The notes: generated by a model not told the origin, from the letters alone. Positions 45,524 through 55,082 are shown, counted from the first letter of the stretch. The stretch is 64,000 nt of DNA from Spongiibacter thalassae (GCF_012272835.1 NZ_JAAWWK010000004.1:248001-312000); one strand, 5' to 3'. Numbers and translations: made by a program.

Positions 45524-46516
45524 ATGGAATACGGATTACCGATTTTCTATATGGCAGCCATGGGCGCCGCGCTGCTGATTTACGTTATTCTCGACGGCTA
45601 CGACCTCGGCATCGGCATGCTGCTCCCCTTCGCCGACGAGGCGGAGAAAGACCTGATGATCGCGTCGATTGGCCCCTTCTGGGATGCCAATGAAACCTGG
45701 ATTGTCCTCGGTGTCGGCATTTTATTGATCGCCTTTCCCCTCGCCCACGGCATTATTCTCACCCACATGTATTTGCCGGTCACGATTATGCTGATGGGGC
45801 TGATTCTTCGGGGCGTGGCCTTTGATCTGCGGGTAAAAGCGGGGGATCACCGCCGCGCGTTGTGGAATCGCGCTTTTGCCCTCGGTTCGCTGACCGCCTC
45901 TCTGGCCCAGGGCTGGATGCTGGGGTCTTATGTCACTGGCCTGCGCGAAGACAGCACCGGACTGTTGTTCTCTGGGTTGATCGCCCTGTCGCTGCCCGCC
46001 CTGTACCTGATTCTGGGCTGCGGCTGGTTGCTGATAAAAACCGAGAACAGCCTGCAGCGCAAAAGTGTAGCCTGGGCGCGGCTGGCGATCTGGCCTATGG
46101 GCTTGGGTTTATTGCTGGTTTCGGTGGCAACTCCGATGATCAGCCCGCAGATTGCCGAGCGCTGGTTCACCCTGCCCAACGCTATTCTTCTCGCGCCAAT
46201 TCCACTGGTGTGCCTCGCCTGCTACGGTGGTATTTTGCTGTTTATCCGTCGTGGCAATGACCTCTACCAGCGCCACAGCTGGCTGCTCTACGGCATGACC
46301 GTGGTGATCTGCCTGATGGCCAGCCTCGGTCTGGCCTACAGCCTGTTCCCGGAAATCATTATTGGCCAAATGACCATTTGGGAGGCGGCAGCATCGGTGA
46401 AATCCCTGCAATTCACCCTGGTTGGGGTGGCGCTAACAATACCGATGATTATCGCCTACACCATCGTGGTGTACCGAATTTTCCACGGCAAGGCGACAGA
46501 ACTCAGCTATGAATAA
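45524..46516 (+). CDS. cioB: Cytochrome bd-type quinol oxidase subunit II
   Basis: A 330-residue hydrophobic subunit with about eight or nine membrane helices. Typical CydB/CioB segments: YVILDGYDLGIGMLLPF, IGPFWDANETWIVLGVG, LRGVAFDLRVKAGDHR and FALGSLTASLAQGWMLG. It partners CioA. No CydX or DUF2474-type small subunit frame is visible in the 42 bases before the next gene. Confidence 0.95.
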   Translation: MEYGLPIFYMAAMGAALLIYVILDGYDLGIGMLLPFADEAEKDLMIASIGPFWDANETWIVLGVGILLIAFPLAHGIILTHMYLPVTIMLMGLILRGVAFDLRVKAGDHRRALWNRAFALGSLTASLAQGWMLGSYVTGLREDSTGLLFSGLIALSLPALYLILGCGWLLIKTENSLQRKSVAWARLAIWPMGLGLLLVSVATPMISPQIAERWFTLPNAILLAPIPLVCLACYGGILLFIRRGNDLYQRHSWLLYGMTVVICLMASLGLAYSLFPEIIIGQMTIWEAAASVKSLQFTLVGVALTIPMIIAYTIVVYRIFHGKATELSYE

Positions 46517-46558
46517 GTCGCTACGTACGACAACCAGCCCGCTCAGCAAGGAGGATGT

Positions 46559-47455
46559 ATGACCGAGACTCCGGTGCTTCCCAATGAGACCCGCGCAACG
46601 CCGGTCGTTGTGCCATTTTTCGACGAGGCGACGAGCTCCTTCTCGTACGTGGTTCGCGACCCGGACAGCGACGCCTGTGCGGTGATCGACTCGGTGCTGG
46701 AGATCGATATGCCCTCAGGGCATATCGCCCATCGCGGCGCCGACCGGATTATTGCCTATATTCGCCAGCAACAGTGGCAGCTCGAGTGGATCATTGAGAC
46801 CCATGTACACGCCGACCACCTTTCCGCCGCGCCGTACATTCAGGAGCACCTTGGCGGCCTTATTGGCATCGGTGCAGACATCATCACGGTGCAGAATACC
46901 TTCGGTAAAATATTCAATGCCGGCACAGAGTTCGCTCGCGATGGCTCCCAATTTGACCATCTGTTCACCGACGGCGAGCGCTATTCTATCGGCACTTTGC
47001 CGGCCCTGGCCCTGCACACCCCCGGACACACCCCCGCCTGCATGAGCCATGTTATCGGCGATGCCTGTTTTGTCGGCGACACCCTGTTTATGCCCGATGG
47101 CGGCACCGCCCGCGCCGACTTCCCCGGCGGCGACGCCCGCCAGTTGTACCAGTCCATTCAGCGGCTATTGTCACTGCCCGACGAGCTGCGCCTGTTTGTC
47201 TGCCACGACTACCGACCCAATGATCGCGAGCTGGCCTGGCAGAGCACTATCAAGGATCAGCGCACGCAGAATATCCATGTAAAAACCGGCATCGCCGAGA
47301 GCGACTTCGTTCGTATGCGGGAAGAGCGCGACGCCACCCTCGGCATGCCGCGCCTTATTCTGCCTTCCTTGCAGGTGAATATGCGCGCCGGACACTTTCC
47401 CCCTGCGGAATCCAATGGCACGGTATTTCTGAAAATTCCGTTGAATGTTTTGTAA
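46559..47455 (+). CDS. Persulfide dioxygenase-like metallo-beta-lactamase-fold protein
   Basis: A 298-residue MBL-fold enzyme. The metal site is THVHADHLSAA, with HTPGHTPACMSHVIGD, FVGDTLFMPDGGTARADFPGG and VCHDYRPN. This pattern fits the ETHE1/BlhA group, non-haem iron persulfide dioxygenases that oxidise glutathione persulfide to sulfite. Enzymatic identity is inferred. AAGGAGG sits before ATG 46559; only 42 bases separate it from cioB. The next genes encode a DUF442 protein and a SulP permease, supporting a sulfur role. Confidence 0.82.
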   Translation: MTETPVLPNETRATPVVVPFFDEATSSFSYVVRDPDSDACAVIDSVLEIDMPSGHIAHRGADRIIAYIRQQQWQLEWIIETHVHADHLSAAPYIQEHLGGLIGIGADIITVQNTFGKIFNAGTEFARDGSQFDHLFTDGERYSIGTLPALALHTPGHTPACMSHVIGDACFVGDTLFMPDGGTARADFPGGDARQLYQSIQRLLSLPDELRLFVCHDYRPNDRELAWQSTIKDQRTQNIHVKTGIAESDFVRMREERDATLGMPRLILPSLQVNMRAGHFPPAESNGTVFLKIPLNVL

Positions 47456-47532
47456 TTTTTATTTGGCAAGTCTATAAGCATAGGGCATATCTCCGACCAG
47501 CCCGTTTACCTCACAGAAAGGAGCACCAACAC

Positions 47533-47955
47533 ATGGATATCAAAACACTGAGCGAAACCCTCACGGTGTCCGGACAACTGACACCCAGCGACATCGACGC
47601 CCTGGCCAGCCGCGGTGTCAAACACCTGATCTGTAACCGCCCCGACGGCGAGGCCGCTGACCAGCCCCAATATGCCGTCATCGCCGACCGCGCCAAAGCC
47701 GCCGGTATTCAGTGCCACTTCCTGCCTGTTGTCCCCGGGCAGATCACCGCAGAAGATATCAGCCAATTCGGCGCCCTGCTGAGCAGCGGCGAAGTCACCC
47801 ACGCTTACTGCCGCACCGGCACCCGCTGTACTCATCTGTGGGCGCTGAGCCAGGCTTCGGCGAATAAAATCGACGACATCATCAACACCGCCGCCGCTGC
47901 CGGCTATGACATCAGCGCGCTGCGCGACACTCTGAGCCTGCGCGCAAGCCAGTAA
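47533..47955 (+). CDS. DUF442 / TIGR01244-type phosphatase-like sulfur protein
   Basis: A 140-residue protein with the fold of dual-specificity phosphatases. The signature loop is CRTGTR (YCRTGTRCTHLWAL, about residues 93-106), with VKHLICNRPDGEA near the N-terminus. In other bacteria this domain is fused to or lies beside persulfide dioxygenase-like MBL proteins in sulfide-responsive operons; a sulfurtransferase role is proposed. Here it is a separate gene, 77 bases after the MBL gene and 4 bases before sulP. Confidence 0.85.
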   Translation: MDIKTLSETLTVSGQLTPSDIDALASRGVKHLICNRPDGEAADQPQYAVIADRAKAAGIQCHFLPVVPGQITAEDISQFGALLSSGEVTHAYCRTGTRCTHLWALSQASANKIDDIINTAAAAGYDISALRDTLSLRASQ

Positions 47956-47959
47956 ACCC

Positions 47960-49711
47960 ATGCGCCTGGAGAAGGCTCTGCCGATACTGAGCTGGTCGCG
48001 GGAATACAACCGCGGCACGCTGATCAGTGACCTGCTGGCGGCGATTATCGTCACCATTATGCTCATACCCCAGTCGCTGGCCTATGCGCTGCTGGCAGGC
48101 TTGCCCGCCGAGGTTGGCCTTTACGCCAGCATGTTACCGCTGATCGCCTACGGCCTGCTGGGCAGCAGCCGGTCACTGTCGGTTGGGCCGGTGGCGGTAG
48201 TGTCGCTGATGACCGCTTCGGCCATCGGCGCTCTGGGCCCCCTGAGCGGCGACGAGTATCTGGCTGCGGCCACCTTGCTGGCGCTGCTTTCCGGTGCTTT
48301 TCTGCTGTTGATGGGGGTATTTCGGCTGGGCTTTCTGGCCAATTTTTTGTCCCACCCGGTTATCGCCGGGTTTATCACCGCCTCGGGCATTTTGATCGCC
48401 TGTAGCCAGTTGCGCCATATTCTGGGCATCGACGCCCACGGCGAAACCCTGCCCTCATTACTCTCCAGCTTGCTGGCAGAGCTGGGCAATACCAATCCCT
48501 ACACCCTGGCTATTGGACTGCCGGTGCTCAGCTTTCTGTTCTGGGCCCGCAATGGTTTGAAACGGCTCTTGCTCACCTTTGGTCTGTCAGACTATAGCGC
48601 CACCCTGCTGAGCAAGACCGGGCCCATTTTCGGCGTGATTATCAGCAGCGTGGCCGCAGCGGTCTTCCAGCTCGACGAGCGGCAGGTTGCGCTGGTCGGC
48701 TTTGTGCCCCAGGGCCTGCCCGCACTGGCAATGCCGGAGCTGAGCCAGAGCCTGTGGCAGGAGCTGTGGCTGTCGGCAATCTTTATTTCCATTATTGGCT
48801 TTGTTGAATCGGTATCGGTGGGACATACCCTGGCGGCTAAAAAACGCCAGAAAATCTCCCCCAATCAGGAACTGCTTGGGCTGGGAGCCGCCAATATCGC
48901 GTCTTCGGTATCAGGGGGCTTTCCGGTGACCGGTGGCTTCGCCCGCTCGGTAGTGAACTTTGACGCGGGTGCCGAAACTCCGGCGGCGGGTATATTCACT
49001 GCCATCGGCATCGCCTTAGCCGCCATTTTTCTCACCCCGCTGCTGGCCTATTTGCCCAAGGCCACTCTCGCCGCGACCATTATTGTTGCCGTGCTGGCGC
49101 TGATCGACCTGTCCATTGTCAAAAAAGCCTGGAACTACGATCGCTCGGATTTTATTGCTGTGGTCACCACGATTACCCTGACCCTGCTGGTTGGGGTCGA
49201 AGCCGGCGTCGCCTGCGGAGTATTTGCGTCGCTGACCCTGCATTTGTACAAAACCTCCCAACCCCATATGGCAGTGGTGGGGGAAGTGCCCGGCACCGAG
49301 CACTACCGCAATATCAACCGCCACCGGGTGATTACCCACGATGAAATTCTGTCCCTGCGTATTGATGAAAGCCTTTATTTTGCCAACGCCGGGTTTATCG
49401 AGGACCGAATCTACGCCTTGCTGGAGGACTATCCCCACACCCGCCACGTGATTCTGATGTGCACCGCCGTCAATGAAATCGATCTCAGTGCACTGGATGC
49501 CCTGGAGTCCATCAACCAGCGTCTGAAGGAGCGGGATATCCGCTTGCATCTTTCTGAATTGAAAGGCCCGGTGATGGATGTACTGAAGAAAACCGATTTT
49601 CTGGGGCAACTGAGCGGCCAGGTCCACCTGTCGCAGCACCTGGCCGTGAGCACTATAATCGCCGCTGGTAAGAAGCCGGACACCGGTAGCGCACCGGACT
49701 GGTCAATCTGA
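47960..49711 (+). CDS. SulP-family anion permease with STAS domain
   Basis: A 583-residue inner-membrane transporter. The SulP core (about 1-420) starts LISDLLAAIIVTIMLIPQSLAYALLAGLPA, given here only by its key motif IPQSLAYALLAGLPA, followed by SRSLSVGPVAVVSLMTAS and a second half with SVSGGFPVTGGFARS. A cytoplasmic STAS domain is at about 440-560 (MCTAVNEIDLSALDALESI). Substrates are sulfate or related anions. Placement behind two persulfide-related genes suggests export or uptake of sulfite or sulfate. It is 4 bases after the DUF442 gene. Confidence 0.93.
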   Translation: MRLEKALPILSWSREYNRGTLISDLLAAIIVTIMLIPQSLAYALLAGLPAEVGLYASMLPLIAYGLLGSSRSLSVGPVAVVSLMTASAIGALGPLSGDEYLAAATLLALLSGAFLLLMGVFRLGFLANFLSHPVIAGFITASGILIACSQLRHILGIDAHGETLPSLLSSLLAELGNTNPYTLAIGLPVLSFLFWARNGLKRLLLTFGLSDYSATLLSKTGPIFGVIISSVAAAVFQLDERQVALVGFVPQGLPALAMPELSQSLWQELWLSAIFISIIGFVESVSVGHTLAAKKRQKISPNQELLGLGAANIASSVSGGFPVTGGFARSVVNFDAGAETPAAGIFTAIGIALAAIFLTPLLAYLPKATLAATIIVAVLALIDLSIVKKAWNYDRSDFIAVVTTITLTLLVGVEAGVACGVFASLTLHLYKTSQPHMAVVGEVPGTEHYRNINRHRVITHDEILSLRIDESLYFANAGFIEDRIYALLEDYPHTRHVILMCTAVNEIDLSALDALESINQRLKERDIRLHLSELKGPVMDVLKKTDFLGQLSGQVHLSQHLAVSTIIAAGKKPDTGSAPDWSI

Positions 49712-49729
49712 GTCAGTCGTCGATGCCCG

Positions 49730-50431
49730 CTAGCCTCCCCACTGCTCAAAACCGATGAGCCATGGCTCTCCGGAACCTGCTCTATTGGGTGCCAGAGTCA
49801 TGGTAAAACAGTAATTCCCCTCAACCCCGTTGTTCAACACCTGATAGGCGTGTTCACCGTTTTCCCGCGCCGTAGGATCGTCGCCATTAAGGTGGGTCTG
49901 CACGTTGCTGCAACGGGACAGGGCTCGGTGGATGATATCCAGCTGCTGGCGGGCCACCGCCGGCGCATTGTTCAATACGCTCTCGGTATCCCGGTGCGAT
50001 TGGCCTTGCGGTGCGCGAAAGTGCTGTGTTTCCGCCAGCGAGCGACTTGCTTTCAGCGCGACCATATAGCGGCCGACAAAGTCGTTCACCCAACCATTGG
50101 CCGGCGCCGGTGGACGCGCGGCGGCGGCATTGCGCTCAGCGTCGCGACGGGCTTTTTCCTCGGCAAATTGCTGGTCGCGGCGGCGCTGGGCGGTGGCATC
50201 GGCGGCGCTCATTTCCTGCATCATTCCATCGGGATCATTATCGTATTGGCCGCTCATCATCTTGCGCAGCAGCTCCGCCTGTTCCGGCGGCATCTGCTTC
50301 ATCATTTCCGCCATATTCGGCATACCGGCGGGCATCTGCTGCCCATCGTCACCCTGACCAAAACCCGCGGTGCTAAACACCAGACCGGCAATAAACAAAG
50401 GAATAGTGAAGGGCCATTGTTGTCTGTTCAT
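49730..50431 (-). CDS. Exported protein of unknown function
   Basis: A 233-residue protein with a signal peptide (MNRQQWPFTIPLFIAGLVFS... cut near GFG). The first mature part is Met- and Gln-rich (MPAGMPNMAEMMKQMPPEQA), then a charged helix with RRRDQQFAEEKARRDAERN and a globular C-terminus with CSNVQTHLNGDD and a second Cys in NYCFTMTLA. The two cysteines could pair. The family is not recognised. AAGGAGG precedes ATG 50431. It is the downstream neighbour of another envelope gene of unknown role. Confidence 0.6.
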   Translation of the reverse strand: MNRQQWPFTIPLFIAGLVFSTAGFGQGDDGQQMPAGMPNMAEMMKQMPPEQAELLRKMMSGQYDNDPDGMMQEMSAADATAQRRRDQQFAEEKARRDAERNAAAARPPAPANGWVNDFVGRYMVALKASRSLAETQHFRAPQGQSHRDTESVLNNAPAVARQQLDIIHRALSRCSNVQTHLNGDDPTARENGEHAYQVLNNGVEGNYCFTMTLAPNRAGSGEPWLIGFEQWGG

Positions 50432-50497
50432 ATCGCCTCCTTGTGAACCTTATCAACACTCCATGATTGCGCCACCGAGTAATTGCCGGTGGCGGAT

Positions 50498-51343
50498 TTA
50501 CGCTGGCGGACCACCGTTATCATCCCCCTCACCAAAGCCAAATCGCCGTTTCAGGGATTTTTTGAACAGGAATAATAGCAGGGCGAAAAACAACCCCAAA
50601 AAGGCCGCCCAAAATTCAATAAATTGATCCCAGAAAATTTGCCACAGCTCATTGCCTTTAGCCATTAACCAGTCCGGGGCGCTAACCTCGACAGTAACCG
50701 TTAAAGTCGCCGCCGTTTTCGGCACCGGCGAACCACTGCAATCCACACTGTCGTATAGCCGGATATCCGCACCTACTTTGAAGTCGCCCGCAGACTTTGG
50801 CCGTAATTGAAAGCGTACTTCCGAACCACTGGGATGAAGCTTAATACACTGTGTTGCCGCGGGCGAGACCTCAAAGCCCGGCGCAAAGGGCTCTACTTCC
50901 GCCGACTTTCCCTCCGCTGGCACCCGTGTTTCATCAGCAACGAAATGGTTCGGCAGTGTGGGGTCACGATCTATCGGTCCGATCCACACCCGCAATTCAC
51001 CAGGCAAGCCGGGTAACTGCAGCTGCTCTTCCGCGCCCAACACTACCTTGTATTCCTCTCCTCCCTCCACCGAGGCAGGATCGCGGCCGCCACCCGTTAC
51101 CGGCGCTGGCGTCGCATCAGCTTCCACCGGCGCTGGCATCGGCGCCATCTCTGGCGGCGCTTCTTCGACGATAGCGTCAGGTTCGTGAACCGACTCATCG
51201 TAGCCAGCATCGGTCGAGTGGTGCTCTTGAGATGTATCTATGGAGGACGCGTCGTGCTCCATACAGGAGGTTGTCAGCAATAGTGCCAGGAGGCTACCAA
51301 CTCCTATCCGCAGAATGGGCGCAATCGGAAGTAATGTTGTCAT
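50498..51343 (-). CDS. Predicted lipoprotein with C-terminal membrane helix, unknown
   Basis: A 281-residue protein. The signal ends in LLTTSC, with the lipid cysteine at C27. A Pro/Glu/Ala-rich acidic linker (about 30-85) follows, then a beta-rich domain with a possible disulfide (CIKLHPSGSEV and DSVDCSGSP). A C-terminal hydrophobic helix (FWAAFLGLFFALLLFLF) ends in KKSLKRRFGFG. Two membrane anchors at opposite ends are unusual. The start is ATG 51343 with AAGGA upstream. No family is recognised. Confidence 0.6.
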   Translation of the reverse strand: MTTLLPIAPILRIGVGSLLALLLTTSCMEHDASSIDTSQEHHSTDAGYDESVHEPDAIVEEAPPEMAPMPAPVEADATPAPVTGGGRDPASVEGGEEYKVVLGAEEQLQLPGLPGELRVWIGPIDRDPTLPNHFVADETRVPAEGKSAEVEPFAPGFEVSPAATQCIKLHPSGSEVRFQLRPKSAGDFKVGADIRLYDSVDCSGSPVPKTAATLTVTVEVSAPDWLMAKGNELWQIFWDQFIEFWAAFLGLFFALLLFLFKKSLKRRFGFGEGDDNGGPPA

Positions 51344-51508
51344 CTCAATATCCTTATTGGTGAGCAACCGGCTAACCACTGCCAATGTTATTCGGCTTTA
51401 GCAGCGTTTCTTGGCCAATATACCCCCCTGCCCGGCGAGGGCAAAGGATAGACGCTGAATTCCAGCGGGGATTAAACAGATTGTGAAGCAATACCGTCGA
51501 CGCTGGCG

Positions 51509-51901
51509 CTACATCGCCTGCATAAACAGCGCCGCACAGAGAGCAAAACCGCAGATATAGGTGCCCAACGCGCCGATGAAGCGCATGGAGTTCGGTTTTG
51601 CCATGGTGGGCGGGAGAATCAGCCCCGCCACCAACAGGAAGCGACAAATGGTGGCGATCACCATAAACCACAGCATCCACGACGTCATTTGCGACTGGCT
51701 GACAATGTAGATAATCACCATCAGAACCGGGGTGTATTCCACCGTATTACCGTGGGCGCGCACCCGCTTGTGGAGGTAGTCGTCAGGTTCGGTGGAGTGC
51801 CCGGCGGCACGATTGGTTTTTGCCCGGGCGAGGCTTACGGCAAAGCCAGTGCCGATGCACAGGCTGCCCAACAGCGCGATACACAAAAGGGGGATATTCA
51901 T
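51509..51901 (-). CDS. MAPEG family membrane protein
   Basis: A 130-residue protein with four hydrophobic helices. RVRAHGNTVEYTPVLMVII is the family motif, and residues RAKTNRAAGHS lie in the first cytoplasmic loop. MAPEG members are glutathione-linked or eicosanoid enzymes in eukaryotes; bacterial ones are mostly untested. The start is ATG 51901, since the longer frame to 51955 has no signal. It is 25 bases downstream of the DASS transporter stop and probably cotranscribed with it. Confidence 0.85.
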   Translation of the reverse strand: MNIPLLCIALLGSLCIGTGFAVSLARAKTNRAAGHSTEPDDYLHKRVRAHGNTVEYTPVLMVIIYIVSQSQMTSWMLWFMVIATICRFLLVAGLILPPTMAKPNSMRFIGALGTYICGFALCAALFMQAM

Positions 51902-51926
51902 CTGTCGGCGTTTCCTCTGTCCGTGG

Positions 51927-53366
51927 TTACGGTTGCCACCACAGTCCGGCCACAACCCAGACCGTCAGGCTCAGCACCAGTGTAACGCTCAGGTTCAGAT
52001 ATAGCCCGTGTTTCATCATTACCCGAATCGGCAATTCACCACTGCCGAACACCACCGCATTTGGCGGCGTCGCCACGGGCATCATAAACGCACAGGACGC
52101 CGCTATTGCCGCCGCCGTGCACAGCAACAGCGGCGACACATCGGTGGCCACCGCGAGTGCCCCGAGCAGGGGAAGAAACGCCGCCGTGGTGGCGGTATTG
52201 CTGGTCAATTCGGTGAGGAACACCATCAGCAGCACCAGACACAACACCAGCAACAGCTCAGGCCAGCCGGCCAGCGCACCGAATTGTATTGCAATCCAAT
52301 CGGACAGGCCGGATTCACTAATCAGCCCCGCCAACGCCAAACCGCCGCCAAACAACAGCAGCACACCCCAGGGCAAACCCTCGGCCTCGGGCCAGGTCAA
52401 CAGGGGTCGCTTGCTCTCACCCGCTGGTATAACGAACAGCGCCAACGCGGCGGCAAGGGCAATGCCGGTATCGCTAATACCGGGTAACAGATCGCTATAG
52501 ACCGGACGCAGCACCCAAGCCAATGCCGTGCTGATAAATACCCATAACACCCGCCGCTGCGCTCGACTGGCTGGCCCCAGTGCCGACAGCATACGACCAA
52601 ATTCAGCCCCGCCAACGCCCTCGCCCAGGCCGGCAAAGCCGCCGGCGCAAAGTTGCTTCCAACAGATGGCAAGCAGCACCACTGTCAGAGGTAGCCCCAG
52701 TGTCATCCATTGTAAAAAGCCGAGCTCAATCTGGTGATTCGCCGCGAGATAGGCCGCCAACATGGCATTGGGCGGAGTGCCGATCAGTGTGGCAATTCCT
52801 CCGATGTTGGCACTGTAGGCAATCGCCAGCAGCAACACGTGGCCGAAACGACGGCGCGCTGGGGACTGGTCGTCGGGCAAGACCGCCAGCACTGACAGGG
52901 CAATCGGCAACATCATCACCGCGGTGGCCGTGTTGCTGACCCACATACTGAGAAAGGCAGTAGCGAGCATAAAGCCGCCGATCTGGGCCTCCGGCTTGCC
53001 ACCCACCCGCGACAGAATCAACAGTGCCAACCGGCGATGCAGCTCCCAACGCTGCATGGCAAGACCAAGAATGAATCCCCCCATAAACAGTAACACGATG
53101 GGGTGTGCGTAGGATTGCGCCACCGGCGTTAAAGGTGACAGCCCAACCAAGGGGGCGACCAGCAGCGGTAACAGCGCCGTCGCCGGCAGGGGAATGGCTT
53201 CTGTGGCCCACCACAGGGCCATCCACAGTGCGAGGCCAGCGCAGTGCCACGCCGCAATGGAAAAACCTGCGGGCGGCGCCACCACCAAGGTCATCAACAA
53301 CAGTGCCGGGCCAAGGACCAGGGGTGTGTAACGGCGGCTCAGGTATAGTAGGCTCGACGACGTCAT
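51927..53366 (-). CDS. DASS/SLC13-family anion:sodium symporter
   Basis: A 479-residue inner-membrane transporter for dicarboxylates or sulfate. The two signature SNT motifs are SMWVSNTATAVMMLPIA and ELTSNTATTAAFLPLL, plus NIGGIATLIGTPPNAML. These define the sodium and substrate sites in the DASS family. About eleven hydrophobic segments are visible. GGGAGG is placed before ATG 53366. Confidence 0.93.
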   Translation of the reverse strand: MTSSSLLYLSRRYTPLVLGPALLLMTLVVAPPAGFSIAAWHCAGLALWMALWWATEAIPLPATALLPLLVAPLVGLSPLTPVAQSYAHPIVLLFMGGFILGLAMQRWELHRRLALLILSRVGGKPEAQIGGFMLATAFLSMWVSNTATAVMMLPIALSVLAVLPDDQSPARRRFGHVLLLAIAYSANIGGIATLIGTPPNAMLAAYLAANHQIELGFLQWMTLGLPLTVVLLAICWKQLCAGGFAGLGEGVGGAEFGRMLSALGPASRAQRRVLWVFISTALAWVLRPVYSDLLPGISDTGIALAAALALFVIPAGESKRPLLTWPEAEGLPWGVLLLFGGGLALAGLISESGLSDWIAIQFGALAGWPELLLVLCLVLLMVFLTELTSNTATTAAFLPLLGALAVATDVSPLLLCTAAAIAASCAFMMPVATPPNAVVFGSGELPIRVMMKHGLYLNLSVTLVLSLTVWVVAGLWWQP

Positions 53367-53401
53367 CTAACCTCCCGCACTACACCGCACAGCTCTGCAC
53401 G

Positions 53402-54034
53402 CTACTTGAGCTGGCGGATAAATTCGTCCGACTCCTTGATCGAACTTTCCATCGCACTGATAAGCTTCTGTACATCGCGGTCGATGGTATTCAGCTCCCC
53501 CTTGAGGGCACCGATGGCCGAGGCATTGAGATTGTGTTTCAGGTACAGCACATTATCCCGCAGCGCCGCCAGCACCGGCTCGACACTTTTCTCGGAGCGC
53601 TGCATGGCACTGAGCAATCCTCGATACTGGCGCTGGGTGGCCTTCAGTTTGGATTCGCTGTCCGCGCGCAACCGCGAGTTGCTGTACAACTTAAGCTCGT
53701 CTTCCCATTCGTCAAACAGGGCTTCGGCCACCGATTCTACCTTTTCAATGCGTTCACTGAGGTTTCGGGCCGCCGTCTCGCTGTCGTCGTATTCATTTTT
53801 CAGGCGCTTGTAGCGCGCCTCAAGATCGCCACCTTCAATACTCACCACGGCGCGAAACTCGCTCAGTGCATCTTTGAACTGCTGCTGGGTTTCCAGCTGG
53901 GCACCCTTGGCCTCATCGACCCGGTCCACCAGAATGTCGCGCTTGTGCACACCGACCTTTTCCATCGCGTTGTAATAAGTGGACTCGCAGCCCAGCAGGG
54001 TGACCAGTGCCAGCATTGACCAAAGAGCGCGCAT
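53402..54034 (-). CDS. DUF2959 coiled-coil lipoprotein
   Basis: A 210-residue predicted lipoprotein: MRALWSMLALVTLLGC with C16 as the lipid site. The mature part is largely alpha-helical with heptad-like charge spacing (YYNAMEKVGVHKRDILVDRV, the DUF2959 start, then long helices to IKESDEFIRQLK). The function is unknown. The start is ATG 54034; an in-frame extension to 54190 is not supported. It ends 35 bases upstream of the DASS gene on the same strand. Confidence 0.8.
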   Translation of the reverse strand: MRALWSMLALVTLLGCESTYYNAMEKVGVHKRDILVDRVDEAKGAQLETQQQFKDALSEFRAVVSIEGGDLEARYKRLKNEYDDSETAARNLSERIEKVESVAEALFDEWEDELKLYSNSRLRADSESKLKATQRQYRGLLSAMQRSEKSVEPVLAALRDNVLYLKHNLNASAIGALKGELNTIDRDVQKLISAMESSIKESDEFIRQLK

Positions 54035-54212
54035 AATGATTCCGGTTATTAGCAGAATAGTAGTGCAATGGTAGCCGCTGACCAACGGATCAGCAATGTC
54101 GCCTGCCCGCCGGGGCCTTTGGGCGTCGCCGTGGAGAATTGCGAAAAAGTCCCCTTGACCGCCGCAAGGTTTGGCGATAAAAAGCGCCACCTCAAATTTG
54201 CAGTGTCACATC

Positions 54213-55019
54213 ATGGCATGGATTTCCTTCGATATTTTTCGCACCCTCGGCTTTCCCGACACCCTTCAACTTAAACCCGGCGAGGTATTTCGCCACCGGG
54301 ACGAGATCAGTGCTGCCGACTGGGTACTGTTCCCGGAGTATTGGCAGGTCAACGCCCTCACCTATGGCCTCAAGGCGCGAATATTCCCCAGCGAAGCCAG
54401 CTACCGTCTGGGTCACAACAAAATCGAAATGACCCGAGCCTTTGAGATGGTCGCCCCGGCGCAGACACCTCACACTGTAATCCGCGCCAACACCGCCGAA
54501 AATGCCGACGCCGTGTGGGAGGACATGCTGCTGCCCTTTGTTGCCAAGCTACCCAAGGCCGCACAGGGTTGCGGGGTCTGGCTTATTCAGCAGCGCGACG
54601 ACTGGCGCGCCTACCTGGCCCGCACCGAAGTGATCTACGTGCAGGAATACCTGCCCATCGACCGGGATATTCGTATTGTGGTGGTGGGTGACGAGGTGGT
54701 GTCGGCCTATTGGCGCTTGCAGTCCGATCAGGGCTTTTACAACAATATTGCCAAGGGCGGCGCCGCTGACTACAGCCCGGTACCACAGGTCGCCATTGAC
54801 CTGGCCTTGCACCTGGCCAGGTCGCTGGATATCAATCATGCCGGCTTCGATATCGCCATGGTCGGCAACCACCCCTATGTACTGGAATTCAATCGCTTGT
54901 TTGGTAATCAGGCCATTCCCGGCGGCGAGCGCGCGCCGCGGGAAGCGATACAGCGCTATCTGCTGAGCGCGTCACAACCCAGCGACTTTCCCTCGCGCCC
55001 CCGGCGACGGGCCGCTTGA
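54213..55019 (+). CDS. ATP-grasp protein, RimK-like, unknown substrate
   Basis: A 268-residue ATP-grasp enzyme. FVAKLPKAAQGCGVWLI is the ATP-binding glycine-rich loop region. YVQEYLPIDRDIRIVVVGDEV and the metal site YVLEFNRLFGNQA match RimK-type ligases. The protein is shorter than typical RimK and has a divergent N-terminus (AWISFDIFRTLGFPDT). Such ligases join an acid to an amine; the substrate here is unknown. The start is ATG 54213, though the Shine-Dalgarno is weak. It precedes a large acetyl-CoA hydrolase-like gene. Confidence 0.78.
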   Translation: MAWISFDIFRTLGFPDTLQLKPGEVFRHRDEISAADWVLFPEYWQVNALTYGLKARIFPSEASYRLGHNKIEMTRAFEMVAPAQTPHTVIRANTAENADAVWEDMLLPFVAKLPKAAQGCGVWLIQQRDDWRAYLARTEVIYVQEYLPIDRDIRIVVVGDEVVSAYWRLQSDQGFYNNIAKGGAADYSPVPQVAIDLALHLARSLDINHAGFDIAMVGNHPYVLEFNRLFGNQAIPGGERAPREAIQRYLLSASQPSDFPSRPRRRAA

Positions 55020-55082
55020 ATACCCGCGCTCTGCCACTGGCACATACCCCCCGCCTTTGCGCTAGGATGGACGGTATTGTGT

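Noticed and set aside
46517-46558. Search for a CydX or DUF2474-type small oxidase subunit after cioB
   Set aside because: The gap holds only 42 bases with a Shine-Dalgarno for the next gene; no small open frame fits.
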